NCBI GenBank assembly: GCA_963920665.1
Contig: OY987263.1
Location: 38,599,218-38,663,217 of the forward strand
DNA: 64,000 bases
Source: Straminergon stramineum
Taxonomy: Eukaryota > Streptophyta > Bryopsida > Hypnales > Calliergonaceae
Direction: 5' to 3'
Shown: piece by piece, positions 11,801 through 22,769 of the stretch
Layout of the letters: each line of letters opens with the position of its first letter
Numbering within the stretch: position 1 is the stretch's first letter
Translations under genes and position numbers: made by a program
The notes under the pieces: model-generated
What the model saw: the letters and a program-made list of their open reading frames with translations, nothing else
Database searches by the model: none
What the model was told of the DNA's origin: nothing

Positions 11801-13994
11801 GAAACAGACAACATCAGCATACTATCCATGCAACAGTGCGAACATCTCTGAGGTACGTAGCTTATTAACAAAAGTGAACAGTAATGGAATGCTTTTGATA
11901 AAGACGAGAATGACTGAACTTAAATCTAGCTAAACCATCAAAACATATTACACGAGGAAGAAGGAAGAACCAAATGACCTGAATGGACTCAAGCTCCACT
12001 TGGCGGAGATTCTCCTCCACCTCAACTGCATACTCCCGCAACTGAATACCCTGGCCAAGTATGCTTCCCACCATCTGCAGGTCGTGGCATCAAGCTCAAA
12101 CTATGTCTATGCGTCTTCAATAAAATTATGAATAGAAAAAAAGCAGCAGAAGAACACGATGATTCAACGAAGAAGATAAGTCAAAAAAGAGGTAGAATAG
12201 ACCAATTGACCCAGTGCAACCATACAACCATGTCAAGATACACAAGGAGGCACTTCATAGCTCTGCATTTCGAACAAAAATTAGCAGAGTTGGAATACCT
12301 GGTGACCTTTGAGGCGTTCCAACTCCTCCTCGAGCCCCTCCAGATCTACTTCATCACTGTCAGGTCAATCCAAGAAGCCCAATTATACTATCGCTGTTGT
12401 TTGCTCTAGTTCTTCAAAAAAAATATTACAAAATGCTAAAAGAACAGAACTGATTGCAATGGAAGCTAAGAAAAGATTTCATCATTTTCCTGAGATTAAA
12501 GATGCTCGCAAAATAAAAATACAGGTGAAATTCCCTTACAGCTAAACAATATATTGAAATAAGACAATGTGACTTCGATTGCTCCACCCAGGAAAAACTC
12601 TACTGATTTCGCAAAGTATAGGTATAAAGATTTGAAGCTCATTGAACTGTAACGGTGATGTGCCTACCCAGATTCGTCTCCAAATGTAAGGTCACCAGCA
12701 GTAACAGTTAAATCAGCTGCTTGCTGTTCTGCTTCACCTAGCTCGGTATCCTGCATATTTTTGAAACCCAAATTCATGAATCCATAGAGGCGTAAATAAA
12801 TACACTTAAGGTTTACGAAAGTTGATGTAGTGAAGTTTGACTGTCCAGCTTAGTACGGAGAATTTGAGTAGAATTTTGTTTCAAGAGTCATGTCATCTTC
12901 TGAGCATATCCAGGATTCAGCATGAACCTTGAATGAAAACGTCCAAGTGATGTCCCTCACTCATTCTTTCCATGCCACAAAGACGTCCTAGCAAATCCCC
13001 ATATGCTATAATCACTATCTGTCAGTCAAATAATTGTAAAACGCATTTGACCTAAATATTTTATCTAATAAAACGTATAACGTAATTCAAACACTCATGG
13101 AATTCCCTATTGGAATCTCACGATAAGATTAGCTCTGGTGTACAGAAAATAGCCACATCATATTTTCTGCCGATAAGTGCAACCTAAATCCTCTTTAGTA
13201 ATTAAATGTCAGCTCCATTTATCCCTAAAACATAATGCGTATACAACTTCCGAATTCCAAAACTACGCCCGCACCTTACCTCACATTGCACAGCTAGGGC
13301 ATAAAGTGCGAGTAAGGTCTGTACAATACTGCAGGTGCTCTCAGTCCCGATCCTGTTATAGTGAACGGTCCTAGCAAACCCTCATAAACTGAAATCCAAA
13401 ATGCTATCGCCACTATCAGTCAGTCAAACACTTTCGAAACTATTGTTTGACCTAATAAAACGCATAAGGGCACTTCGAAAACTCGCTGGAGTTCCATTCG
13501 ACGTTGAATCTCACAATAATCCAAGCTCTGGTCTACTTGATAGTCCAGAATGCGATAACTGCAACCTAAGCCCTCTCCGATAGTCCATGCCAGCTCCATT
13601 TTAGCTATAGAACCACAAATGCGTATAAACCTTCCATGTTCCTACATTAAGCTCGCACATTGCAAGCTAGGGCACGAAATGCGAAAGTCCTGCAGGTGCT
13701 CTCAGATCCGCTCCTTTCAGAGCGACAACAAAGCAGATCAAAGACCAGGATTCCGAGTCAAATTTTGCATAAAAATAGAAACCTAGCATTTACCGAGGAA
13801 GCGAAGAGTGGCGATGCGAAGAGCTTCTCGAGTGCTACTTGCGCGTACTCTTCTGCCGTGAGCGGCTTCTCTGAAACGGCGTTGGTTTCCACACTGCTCT
13901 CCTCCCCCTCACTCCCAGTCGTCGTCTCCGTCAGAGGGCCCGACATCGAAATTGCGCGGACAGCCACCACAGCCCCCGCAGATGCGTCCACCAT
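5889..13994 (-). CDS. VPS52: Vacuolar protein sorting-associated protein 52 (GARP/EARP subunit)
   Basis: Twenty coding exons on the minus strand give 764 residues: 13794-13994, 12668-12750, 12299-12356, 11979-12074, 11688-11789, 11477-11560, 11150-11230, 10367-10510, 10050-10141, 9804-9885, 9492-9683, 9028-9143, 8747-8805, 8523-8623, 8356-8406, 7573-7752, 7223-7357, 6813-6887, 6633-6690, 5889-6193. All junctions are GT-AG and keep frame. Similarity to Arabidopsis POK/VPS52 runs from LEGLEEELERLKG to the end (MYEIKKYSRTF). VPS52 is a coiled-coil subunit of the tethering complex for endosome-to-Golgi retrograde transport; in Arabidopsis it is needed for pollen tube growth. The first 67 residues are poorly conserved, so the start (13994) is the least certain point. 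Intron 1 holds a 370-bp tandem duplication, and the intron between the exons at 7573-7752 and 8356-8406 holds a small TTAA element. Confidence 0.96.
7845..7922. mobile_element. 78-bp TTAA-flanked miniature element in a VPS52 intron
   Basis: The element opens TTAACCCCTAAAGGACC and closes GGCCTTTAGGGGTTAA: a perfect 14-bp terminal inverted repeat including TTAA. Its left part, reading on into a run of A and ACC, resembles the left end of the longer element at 39720, so it looks like an internal deletion derivative of that family. It has no coding capacity. It lies between coding exons of VPS52 and should be removed on splicing. Confidence 0.75.
12987..13730. repeat. Tandem duplication of about 370 bp in VPS52 intron 1
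   Basis: Copy a (12987-13369) and copy b (13370-13730) share ordered blocks: CCTAGCAAA, CAGTCAAA, TTTGACCTAA, AACGTATAA/AACGCATAA, GGAATCTCAC/TTGAATCTCACA, TGCAACCTAA, CAGCTCCATTT, CACATTGCA, CTAGGGCA, GCAGGTGCTCTCAG. The copies are diverged by point changes and small indels, so the event is not recent. The block sits directly downstream of VPS52 coding exon 1. Confidence 0.85.
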
Positions 13995-14174
13995 GGCCAC
14001 TGTCGGATCGGAAATCCTATGGCGAAAAGAGTTTCTAAACACTAGTGTGCCTGCCAGTGGACGATGGATGCAGTTCGGAATCGAGATCAACGTTTTCGCG
14101 ATCAAATGCCGAGCTCGGTCTACGATTCTTTCCCCCTCGCTTGTGCAGAGGAGAGAGACGAAGCTGAACCTGCA

Positions 14175-14216
14175 GAATGGATGAATGGGGATGAATGGGG
14201 ATGAATGGGGATGAAT
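14175..14216. repeat. 10-bp tandem repeat upstream of VPS52
   Basis: ATGAATGGGG occurs three times in exact tandem, with partial units at both ends. On the VPS52 strand the unit reads CCCCATTCAT, about 180 bp before the ATG, so it lies in the promoter or 5' untranslated region. Confidence 0.9.
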
Positions 14217-14361
14217 TTCGTTAGAACTCCTTTATGCTGTCTGTATGAATACGGTCGGAGGTGCCAAATTGAAGCCAATAATTGGCAAGAGAGAGACCTG
14301 CATTTCAAAGTACTTGGTAACTTACTCATGGTGCAAAGTTCGAGCCAAACACTCATCTAAC

Positions 14362-14595
14362 TTAACCCTGGAACGACGCGGGGGTGCTCTTGGTTTCTGT
14401 TGTAATTGAATCTCTGTACTTCTGAAAAAAGAAAGGCCTTCAATGAGGGCTGACATAACTTATGTCTAAGAAGACTCTGCATGCCCCACCTCCCACCATA
14501 AAAACAGTAAATGAAGAATTGTTTCTTTGTCTATTACAGAGATATCCTTTGTCATTCATTGGACAATTTCAGTCCTCAGCGTCATTCCAGGGTTA
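14362..14595. mobile_element. TTAACCC miniature element, about 234 bp
   Basis: The left end TTAACCCTGGAACGACGC and right end GCGTCATTCCAGGGTTAT are inverted repeats over 17-18 bp with one or two mismatches. The interior carries TTTGTCATTCATTGGAC, which matches the interior of the elements at 18260 and 22184, so all are one family. The right flank reads TTAT rather than TTAA. No coding capacity. Confidence 0.75.
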
Positions 14596-16789
14596 TACAA
14601 AATAGTGAAATTAGGTAGCCACTCACTAATTTCTCGATATTTGACACTTCATAAATATTTCCTGTTACAAAAATACTCTACTTTTGAATTAGTTATTGTT
14701 GTATTGGGGACCTCTGAACCTCCATGTGTACAGATGGAAGTATATGTAGAAATATTGGTTGACTTTGATGACTTGAAGAGTAATTTTCTTGGGATAAGGC
14801 AACCTAATTTCTCTCTATTTTGTGTAGTCATTAATCTGTAAGAGTCACTAGTACAAAGGCAAATGTACAAGAACTACATTTAGAGCTTTTTATGCAAAAT
14901 AAATTATGGCCGAAGAAGAATCTAGACCTCATATTTACAAGTTTTTATTTTCTTTAAATCCCCACCAATGTTTTTCATTAACCAATTTATCACTCAAAAG
15001 AAGAAAAAAAGTATAAAATTTGAAGGAATATTGAGAGATAGATTTTCCTATTTTCATTGTACGAAATTACCCAATTGCTACATAATATAGGGATAGTATT
15101 GCATTATCATGGATGAATTTCTTTACTTTTGGATGACTACATGCATTTTCATCCATACTTTGCATGTTTCATCCATGTCCATGGATGTATATAGCTTCAC
15201 TACTCCAATATACATTGCTTTGGGTGTTTCCTTTAAATAATGAAAAAAAATGATTGATCCCTTCATGATCTCATTCAAAACCTCTTATTGTAACCATGAA
15301 GCATTGAGTGACCACACTCATCACATTGTTGAAGAATGGATAGAAAAAAATATATTTTTCAAGAGACTTGGATGTACCTCATGTCATATAGCCCCCACAA
15401 GGGGTGCTTTTATGAGAGTCTAGGAATGTGAGCCCATGAGCTTAGAAGACTATACACTTATATTTATTATAGGTGTCTATATTATATAAATCTTCCATGA
15501 TTATAGTGTAACTATACTATAAATACCTATATTATAAGCACCTTCAACGGTTGTAGGATGTCTACTTATACATATGCTCAAGGCTCGAATGCTCTCATTT
15601 TCATGCTTAGATACTAGCATCGTTGTTCAATGAACTCATTACTTTTTGTAGTGTCTTTGCTTTGCTATGAAGTTGGAAGAATGAATTTGGATTTTTTGTT
15701 ATTCAATGAATATGTCTTGGTTGTAGGAATATCTTTTCAAACATTTTGACTTTCTTTTTGTTTCATTTTCCTTGGATAAGACAAAGTGGCTTATTGATTC
15801 TTGAAACCATTCAACTTCAAAAATTTTACTCCCTCTATCTCAAAATAAATGCATGGTACTCCTAGAGTTTCCTAAAGAAACTATAGAATTCACTTTGAGA
15901 CAAAGAATTAATTATTTATTAATGCAAGTAAACAAGTTTGTGAGTTTAAGTGCATGAGCCCGAGAGCCTCCTTTTTTTGAGGTTTTTATTTTGGATTTTT
16001 GGTTAGAACCCAAGATGGTGGTTTATGGAATTTTAGAATTTATAGTTAAAGAACAAAAAATAGGTCGTTAAGGTATACTATGTGAAAGCTTCACAGAAAT
16101 TAAATAAAATTGTCACCCCCGTACCAAGAGATCCCTCTTGGGGCCAAAATCCCATTTTCAGTGGATGGAGGTTGGAATATTGAGAAATTTTTGAAATTCT
16201 CTACCAAATCCAAGTTAAAGAATTGACATATTCAGATAATAGTTTTGTGCAACATGCAATTAAAGGACATGGAGGTACGATGCATCATTTTCCACAATCA
16301 TACATACCATACTTTTGATCTTGTTAAGGTTTTCCTATATCTGAACATGTTTGATCAATTCAAGTGAAAACTTTTAAACTTTTGCGATTCATATGATCTT
16401 CCACATTTCTAGTATACCCACATGGACCATACTTTTCTAAACATCAATTTTTTTCTAAAAAAATCCATAATTTTTGAAATTTTTCAAGGATAATCTGTAA
16501 ATTTTCACTTTTTTATGGTCCCAAATTTGGGGATCACCAAACCAAGTCTCAAGGTTCATAGGCTCACATTTCCAGGCTCACACTCTAGCATCATTAGTTC
16601 ATTGAAAGCTATGCCAAGAAGCCATGATTATCACTTTCTAGTGCAATGAAAAGAATCATTTAACTTCCAAGAGTATCATATTTGAAGGGTTGGTTTGGCA
16701 CTTCATTTTTAATTAATTAGTTATTTGATAATTATTATTTTTTAAGAATCTAATTGTTGTGAATCACTACAAAAAAGAAAGCCCAATGA
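14596..16789. other. Gene-free AT-rich stretch
   Basis: Only short AT-driven ORFs. I see no tRNA-like, snRNA-like or protein-coding signal, and no clear inverted repeat. Confidence 0.5.
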
Positions 16790-17060
16790 AAAATATAAGG
16801 TGGGTACCCCCCCAACCACCACTTTTTGCTTTGTTGCCTAGTTACTACTATTAGACTAATCAAACTTTGGTATTTTCTTGTTGGCACTTACAAGAAATTC
16901 TAATGCACCAAATCACATGGCATTGGGATACTGTATGCAAAAGTTATGAAGGAAAAAGTTTGGTTCTAAAACAATTTCTTCTATATAGGTATATAATTGA
17001 ATTTGGAAATATACACAAAGTGAAGATGGTGGTTTAGGCAAGGGTTTTTTCCATTTATTT
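16790..17060. repeat. Dispersed repeat H, copy 1
   Basis: The segment from GGTGGGTACC through CTTGTTGGCACTTACAAG, AATGCACCAA, AAAAGTTATGAAGGA to AAAGTGAAGATGGTGGTTT matches, block by block, 30148-30375, and in reverse complement 18955-19215. It is non-coding and probably a non-autonomous transposon relic whose ends I cannot place. Confidence 0.65.
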
Positions 17061-18094
17061 TGGATAGTGCAGAAAGCAATAATCATTGGAAGGATGAAGC
17101 TATTAACATACATAAAAATAGATGAAACTTGCAACACGTGGATGAAACTTCATTTATTCATCCAAGATGGTGTACATTTGTCTAAAATAGAGTGATGCTA
17201 TCCCAAGATTTGATAGCAACTAAATTAGCTAATTTCATCAATTAAAAAGCAAGAATATTTCACCAAATATTCCCTAAAAGAAAATTCATCACTTTTTAGC
17301 AAAAATTGGCACAATCAAATCCCTTGGGTTTAGGGTTTAAGGTAGGAGGCTCAAACTCCAACCAGGCATTAAAAGTGACTATGACATAGAGGTACATTTT
17401 GCTTTCTTCAATGTACCAACTCTACACATTTCAAGAGGTCGTCACTTTTAAAGCCTACTTTATTTCAACTTCAAAAATTCATAATTAATTCCACAAAACT
17501 CCAAAAAATATGAAATGACTTGGATTAGATCCCAAGTCCTTTTAACTTCCTATAAAAATTTACTGGAAATTGTTTTAAAAAAGGTTAGCTTCTCCCAAAA
17601 GGCAATCAGCTCTTACATGGTCGCTTTAAGAGCCTCTTCCTACCTTAGTGGCACATTTGGAGGTGCCCACCTTGTACGACAATCCAGAGACACTTGCGAT
17701 AGCCACTTGTTCATAAATATCATTTTCATTTGGGGCAGCCAGAATCTGATTAATGAGAATCACTAAAAAAAAAAAAAATTTTAAACAAAAATAAACCCCA
17801 AAAAAAATCACCCAAAACCCCGGTGGGCTTGCTTGACAGACACAGCCTTATTATGCTTGAGAATCTGCGTCACTGCCCTTGTCTCCGGCCAGTGAGAATT
17901 GTAACTGCGGTTAAGTTTAGTTGTCTAAGTTACCGTACTCCACACTCGTCCAACGATGTGAACCCATGACTGCAGTAAGTATATTCCGGAACGATATACC
18001 CTTCACCGTTTCGTTCCCTGCCTTTTACTCGACGGTTAAGTAATGCTCGGGAATATGCCGGAGGGAGGGCTCCCGTGCACACACGGCAAGCTTC
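17061..18094. other. Spacer with a GC-richer island at its end
   Basis: 17061-17815 is AT-rich with no supported gene. From about 17820 composition shifts abruptly: 17820-18240 is much richer in G+C than its surroundings and contains CpG-rich words (ACTCGACGG, TTCCGGAACG). This could be an orphan promoter or a decayed gene end; no protein is recognisable. Confidence 0.4.
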
Positions 18095-18168
18095 CCAGGT
18101 AGGGTGACCAGCTGACCAGGTGAGGTGACCGACTGGCCAGGTAGGGTGACCTGCTGACCGGGTGGTGA
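18095..18168. repeat. 21-bp minisatellite with phased GGTGACC sites
   Basis: Units starting CCAGGTAGGGTGACC, CCAGGTGAGGTGACC, CCAGGTAGGGTGACC and CCGGGTGGTGACC follow at about 21-bp spacing. The near-palindrome G-GTGAC-C recurs once per helical double turn. It lies inside the GC-rich island. Confidence 0.85.
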
Positions 18169-18259
18169 CCTCCGATCCGATCATACGGTAGTATTGTTCA
18201 TTCCCAGGTGGAATTATTTTAGTACACGTAATAAAAGTTCGAAGATATTTGCATTTGCC

Positions 18260-18491
18260 TTAACCCTTGAACGCTGGGCTGGTGACCGTGGAAATCAGCC
18301 ATTTTGGAACCGTGTGACATGGCATCCACTTTTTAAAAATAAGAAATACTCATTGGGAGTCAAACTATTGTAGAAGATCTCTCCTTTCCATCCCTAATTC
18401 CAAGGATGAATAGTTGTAATTTTGTCCTACAGAGGAGAATTCCTTGTCATTCAACAAACAAAAAATGTCCATCGCGTTGTATAGGGATTAA
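18260..18491. mobile_element. TTAACCC miniature element, about 232 bp
   Basis: Begins TTAACCCTTGAACGCTGG and ends AGGGATTAA. The interior (TGGTGACCGTGGAAATCAGC, CTCATTGGGAGTCAAACTA, CCAAGGATGAATAGTTG, GAGAATTCCTTGTCATTC) matches the elements at 21956 and 22184. Non-coding. Confidence 0.8.
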
Positions 18492-18649
18492 GGTAACTCG
18501 GCCTATGACATGCACAACTCTGGACAAGCCTAATGCAGTCCCGCTTCTTCTTGTACAATACATTTTACAAAACACATGCACACCATAAAAAAAATTTGGG
18601 ACTACAATAGGTATGTCCAAAGTAGTGCCTGTCATAGGTTGAGTTATCT

Positions 18650-18905
18650 TAGTGTGCCCTATGCCATTGTCACAACCAAAAGAAAAGTGAAAGGGATTTT
18701 CTAATTATTTTAATTTCAACAAAACTTTAAATTCAATAACTTTGACACTGTGGATCGAAATGCCACGAAACAAAGCTTGTGACCCCTTTCTCACAAAGAG
18801 ATTTTTGACACTACTAAGCACACAATTGGTGGACACAAGGTCTAAGAGATCTCACCATAATAAACAAACAAATTTCAAAACCAAGCAAACAAACTAACTT
18901 AGGGT
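18650..18905. repeat. Dispersed repeat G, copy 1
   Basis: Shares ordered blocks with 21393-21620, 59690-59905 and 60046-60262: GTGTGCCCTATGCCATTG, AATTCAATAACTTT, CGAAATGCCACGAAACAAAG, ACCCCTTTCTC, AGATCTCACCATA followed by AAC-rich sequence. Non-coding and diverged; probably a relic of a non-autonomous element. Confidence 0.65.
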
Positions 18906-18954
18906 ATAGATGAGGTAAGCCAATGGGTACACCCAAAAATTTCACCCTATGTAA

Positions 18955-19215
18955 AAACGGCCATCATCACTTTGTGCACATCTCTAAAATCAATATGTAC
19001 ATATATTGAAGAAACGATTTAGGAATATCTACCAAAGAAAGTTTTCGATCCTTCATAACTTTTGCATGTAGTCTCTACATGTTGTGTTCTTTGGTGCATT
19101 AGAACCACCTTTTACTTGACAACAAGAAAATATGAAAATTTGACTAGACTAATAATAATAAATAGGTACAATAATAAAAAGTGGAGTTTCAAGGGGGGCC
19201 ATGTCACTTACATCC
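18955..19215. repeat. Dispersed repeat H, copy 2 (inverted)
   Basis: Reverse complement of part of the repeat at 16790: CCTTCATAACTTTTGCATG and TTTGGTGCATTAGAACC match AAAAGTTATGAAGGA and TCTAATGCACCAAA there. It directly follows repeat G copy 1, an arrangement that partly recurs near 59535-59900. Confidence 0.6.
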
Positions 19216-21392
19216 ATAGGTGTTTATTGTCCAATGAGGTCTCATATCTACATTTGATCAAGATTTATGACAATTAATGTTATTAAGTTTGTGAAGAAAT
19301 GGATTAACAATTAGGAAATGAATGCTACTGTGCATTCCTATCTTATTACCTAGGGTGCTTTTGAAGTGAAATTGTTTGAAGCTACTAGTTTGGTGCATTG
19401 ACCAAAATTGAACATTGAAACTTTTTGTGGAACTCCAACTATACAATAGTGTTTAAGATTATTAGGGCAATGAGTGGAAAAAAATTCAGCCTATTTGATT
19501 GTGTGGATTGCAAGATTATTACGTTCGAATTTTGGAAGAAAGCTTCCTTTCATCTTTATGAAACAATGGACCAACAAACTAGAGATTCTCTTTTGGAGCA
19601 AGATTTTTTGTTTAACTCAAAATTGAGCCTCTATACCATGAAATAATACATCCTTTTAGGAGCATAACTGTATGCAAAATGTCAAAAGCAATCAAAGAGT
19701 CTACTTTCCTCAAAATGACCCTACAACATAAAGTGGTCAAGTAAATTGGCAATGTAGGAGCCATTTTTTGATGATTTCTTATGCTCCAAGGAATTTTTTC
19801 TTGGAAATCCAAGCAAAGAAAAAATAGAACCAAACACTTAGAAGATGTGGGAAAAAAATTCAAAATCTTTGAGTACACAAATTGCAAGATAATTATAGAA
19901 TTTGAAGTTAGAAGAAAATATTGTTTTTTGAAAAGTTGCCCAACATAGTTAATGAAGTTTCGTTCCTCTTGGAATATGAATTTTGAGCTCAAATTATTAT
20001 TTTCTAAGAATTGCATATTATATTATAATAGTTACATGTATGCCAAATTGAATAAGTAGATTAAATTTTTCTCAAAAGATGTCCAAATTGCTCAAATTTC
20101 TAGGACAATGTAACTTTTTATCTAGACATCAAATCCTTTTTTTTCTCTTTTCACAAAGTTGGTCAATGTACACACCTTGTATCAAAATTTTAGAAACATC
20201 CATTCAAAGTTGACTTTGTACTTGGACATTCAATTGTTCATTCAACAAACAATTGTCTCTTAGTGGTTAATCCACAAAGGACGATGAAAATTAAAGTGTT
20301 TGATGAATGACTTTCAAGTAAACAGTAGAAACAAATAATAGTTCAATTCGTCCAAAAATTTGATAAATTTTGGCTCACTTCTTCAATGATGGGGCCATGT
20401 CTTTCTAGGGTTAAGTTCTCTTTCATTCTCATCTATTTTCACCAAGTCAATTGAATCCATTGACAATCTTTTCTAGTATTGCATTTTTCCATTATTCAAA
20501 AAAATTGATTATGCAAAAAGTTGGCCTTTCAACTAGTTCAAGAATATTATGCAACTTAGATACACTTTAGGAGTTGAAATTATCAAAACTCAAATCCATG
20601 CACGTCCTAATCACACTCAAATTTCTTTAAGATGACTTTCTCAAAATTGATATCATGGAATATCTTTCACAATTATTGCATTATCATCAATTACATTACA
20701 TTTCTAACATATTAAACTTATTATAATGGAAATAATATTTTCAAAGCTCTATCAAATTATGGACTATTTATTGCAAAAGCAAAGCCTCATTATGCGAAAT
20801 AGTATATTGAGCCTCAAGAGAAGTAAAGAGTGTTATTTCTCATAATGAGGGTCAAAATTTGCATTGCTATAGTAGACATAACATCAATGTTGGATGGTTG
20901 AATCTTGGTCAACCATATTCAATCAAGGGGCTAAAAACAAGGGCATCATAATGCTAAAGCAAACATATATTATATAAAAGAACATGCCTCCCTTCATGCA
21001 ATGATAGATTCCCACATGTCTAGGATTTTCCTTGAAGAAAATAATATTTGACACTAAAAACAATTATTTCAACTAATGATTTTTTTTCCAATATTAATGT
21101 AATACTTGGGTGATACTATGTGCTATCTATATTAAAACTAGGTGATATCAAGGTAAGATTTGGCTAATGGTCTTAAAAAACAATGATAATCTGACTATTT
21201 TGATTGAAAAAAATGAAAATTTCCTTCCCCCCAATAGTTGTCTAGTGAAAAATAGTGGATAGAAAAACATTGATCTTGACATTATGGTGTCAAAATGGGG
21301 GCAACTACCAATGATGTAAGAGATTCACAACTAATACAACTAATATATCTCCAAATTACATAACAACTTTTGAAGTTTAGTATTAGTGGTGT
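19216..21392. other. AT-rich spacer with one diverged direct repeat
   Basis: 19470-19625 and 19850-20005 look like diverged direct copies (GGAAAAAAATTCA, GATTGCAAGATTATTA/AATTGCAAGATAATTA, TTGAGC-TCAAATT motifs). Otherwise no gene, RNA or clear element is seen. Confidence 0.45.
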
Positions 21393-21620
21393 GCCCTCTA
21401 TTGTTGCTATTGTCAAAATTAAATTAAAATTAATTTTCTATTAATTTTTTAAGTCCTAAAAATTGCAAAATTCAATAACTTTCACATTGTTGGTCCAAAC
21501 ACCATGAAACAAAGCATGTGCACCCCTCTTTGTTGCAATGAGCTTTCCAACTATACCAAGTATGCAACCATGGGATGTACGGTGCTGGAGATCTCAACAT
21601 ATAATAACTACACCTAAAAT
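21393..21620. repeat. Dispersed repeat G, copy 2
   Basis: GTGTGCCCTCTATTGTTGC, AAATTCAATAACTTTCACAT, ACCATGAAACAAAGC, GCACCCCTCTTTGTTG, GAGCTTTCCAACTATACCAA and GGAGATCTCAACATA follow in the same order as in the other three copies. Confidence 0.65.
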
Positions 21621-21955
21621 GGCATGAATAAGCTTTGTGGCATACTCAACATGCTTTAGAAAATGAACAACAATTTTTACACATTGGTGAAGGTCTATGA
21701 ATCAAAATGTAAGTGGTTTCATAAATTTTAGACACATTGTGAATTAATTATAAATTTTCAAAGATGCTAGGTATAGGGTGCCACCTCTACAATATTATAA
21801 ATAGAGATGCCCACTTTTCAAAATGGACCTTAAATCAATTATCCACCTTACACTTGTCCTTGTCATGTGCACCATTTTAGATATCTTCCCTGCTTAGTTT
21901 CCCTTAAAAAATAGGGGTCTATTTTGAGGGGTGGTCCATTTTAGGTGTAATTACC

Positions 21956-22187
21956 TTAACCCTTAAAAGGATAGACTAGTGATTGTGGAAATCAACCCTT
22001 CAGGGAACGTGTGACATCTTCTACTTATAAAAAATCAAAAATACTCATTGAAGGTCAAACTAATATAGAAAGACTTCTTCTTTCCACACAAAATTTCAAG
22101 GATGAATAGTTGTAGTTCTATCCTACATACGGAGACTCTTTGTCATCCACTAGCCACTAAATGTCCGTGTTGAGGTTTATGGGTTAA
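21956..22187. mobile_element. TTAACCC miniature element, left member of an abutting pair
   Basis: Begins TTAACCCTTAAAAGG and ends at GGGTTAA (22181-22187). Its interior (GATTGTGGAAATCAACC, CTCATTGAAGGTCAAACTA, CAAGGATGAATAGTTGTAG, CTTTGTCATCCACTAGCCA) is diverged from its siblings. Its right-end TTAA is also the left-end TTAA of the next element. Confidence 0.75.
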
Positions 22188-22412
22188 CCCTTGAATGCTT
22201 AGCTAGTGACCATGAAAATTAGCCATTTTGGAATTGTGTGACATCATCTACTTTAAAAAAATAAAAAATACTCATTAGGAGTCAAACTACTGTAGAAGAT
22301 CTTCCCTTTCCACCCCTAATTCCAAGGATGAATAGTTGCACTTCTGTCCTACACAGGAGAATTCCTTGTCATTCATCGGACAAAAAACGTCCGACTCGTC
22401 ATTTAGGGGTTA
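22184..22412. mobile_element. TTAACCC miniature element, right member of the pair
   Basis: Begins TTAACCCTTGAATGCTTAGC and ends GGGGTTA followed by G. It is close to the element at 18260: CTCATTAGGAGTCAAACTA, CTAATTCCAAGGATGAATAG, GGAGAATTCCTTGTCATTC. Shares TTAA (22184-22187) with the element on its left. Confidence 0.8.
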
Positions 22413-22769
22413 GCAAATGAAACCCAAAACTAACTAACTTAACTTATAGATTAAATTTGCTGAGTGTACTCGGTCAAAAAAAAATCAATCCTGCGAATGG
22501 GTGGGTGCCCTGCCTTTCATGAAGGCCTGACCTGGCGCCCAGCTGGCACTCCCCGTGTCAGAGGCCAGCACTCAACAACTGCCAGCTGCCATGACTCCAG
22601 AGAACGGGCCCGGAGCTTCGCCGCCCTAGTCGGCGTTGCCCGGGAATCGTTCGGGTTTTTCAAAAGAATCTAAAGCAGCACCAACACTAGTAGTAGCGTT
22701 TCCGTCACTCGCTGCCGATGAATCGGCTGCGCATCTCCAACACCGGCCTACGGTACATTTCTGCGTCAC
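22413..22769. other. GC-rich probable promoter region of the GPC acyltransferase gene
   Basis: Composition changes sharply near 22490 from AT-rich spacer to GC-rich sequence with many CpG. This is the expected position of the promoter of the gene at 25481, although its transcription start is not visible. Confidence 0.45.

Noticed and set aside
13660..14184. 174-codon plus-strand ORF over the VPS52 start
   Set aside because: It is antisense to coding exon 1 of VPS52 and its 5' side; it has no recognisable domain and reflects the open minus-strand frame.
19425..20016. ORFs of 73 and 134 codons considered as a retroelement fragment
   Set aside because: No reverse transcriptase, integrase or transposase motif; the region is a diverged direct repeat in AT-rich DNA.
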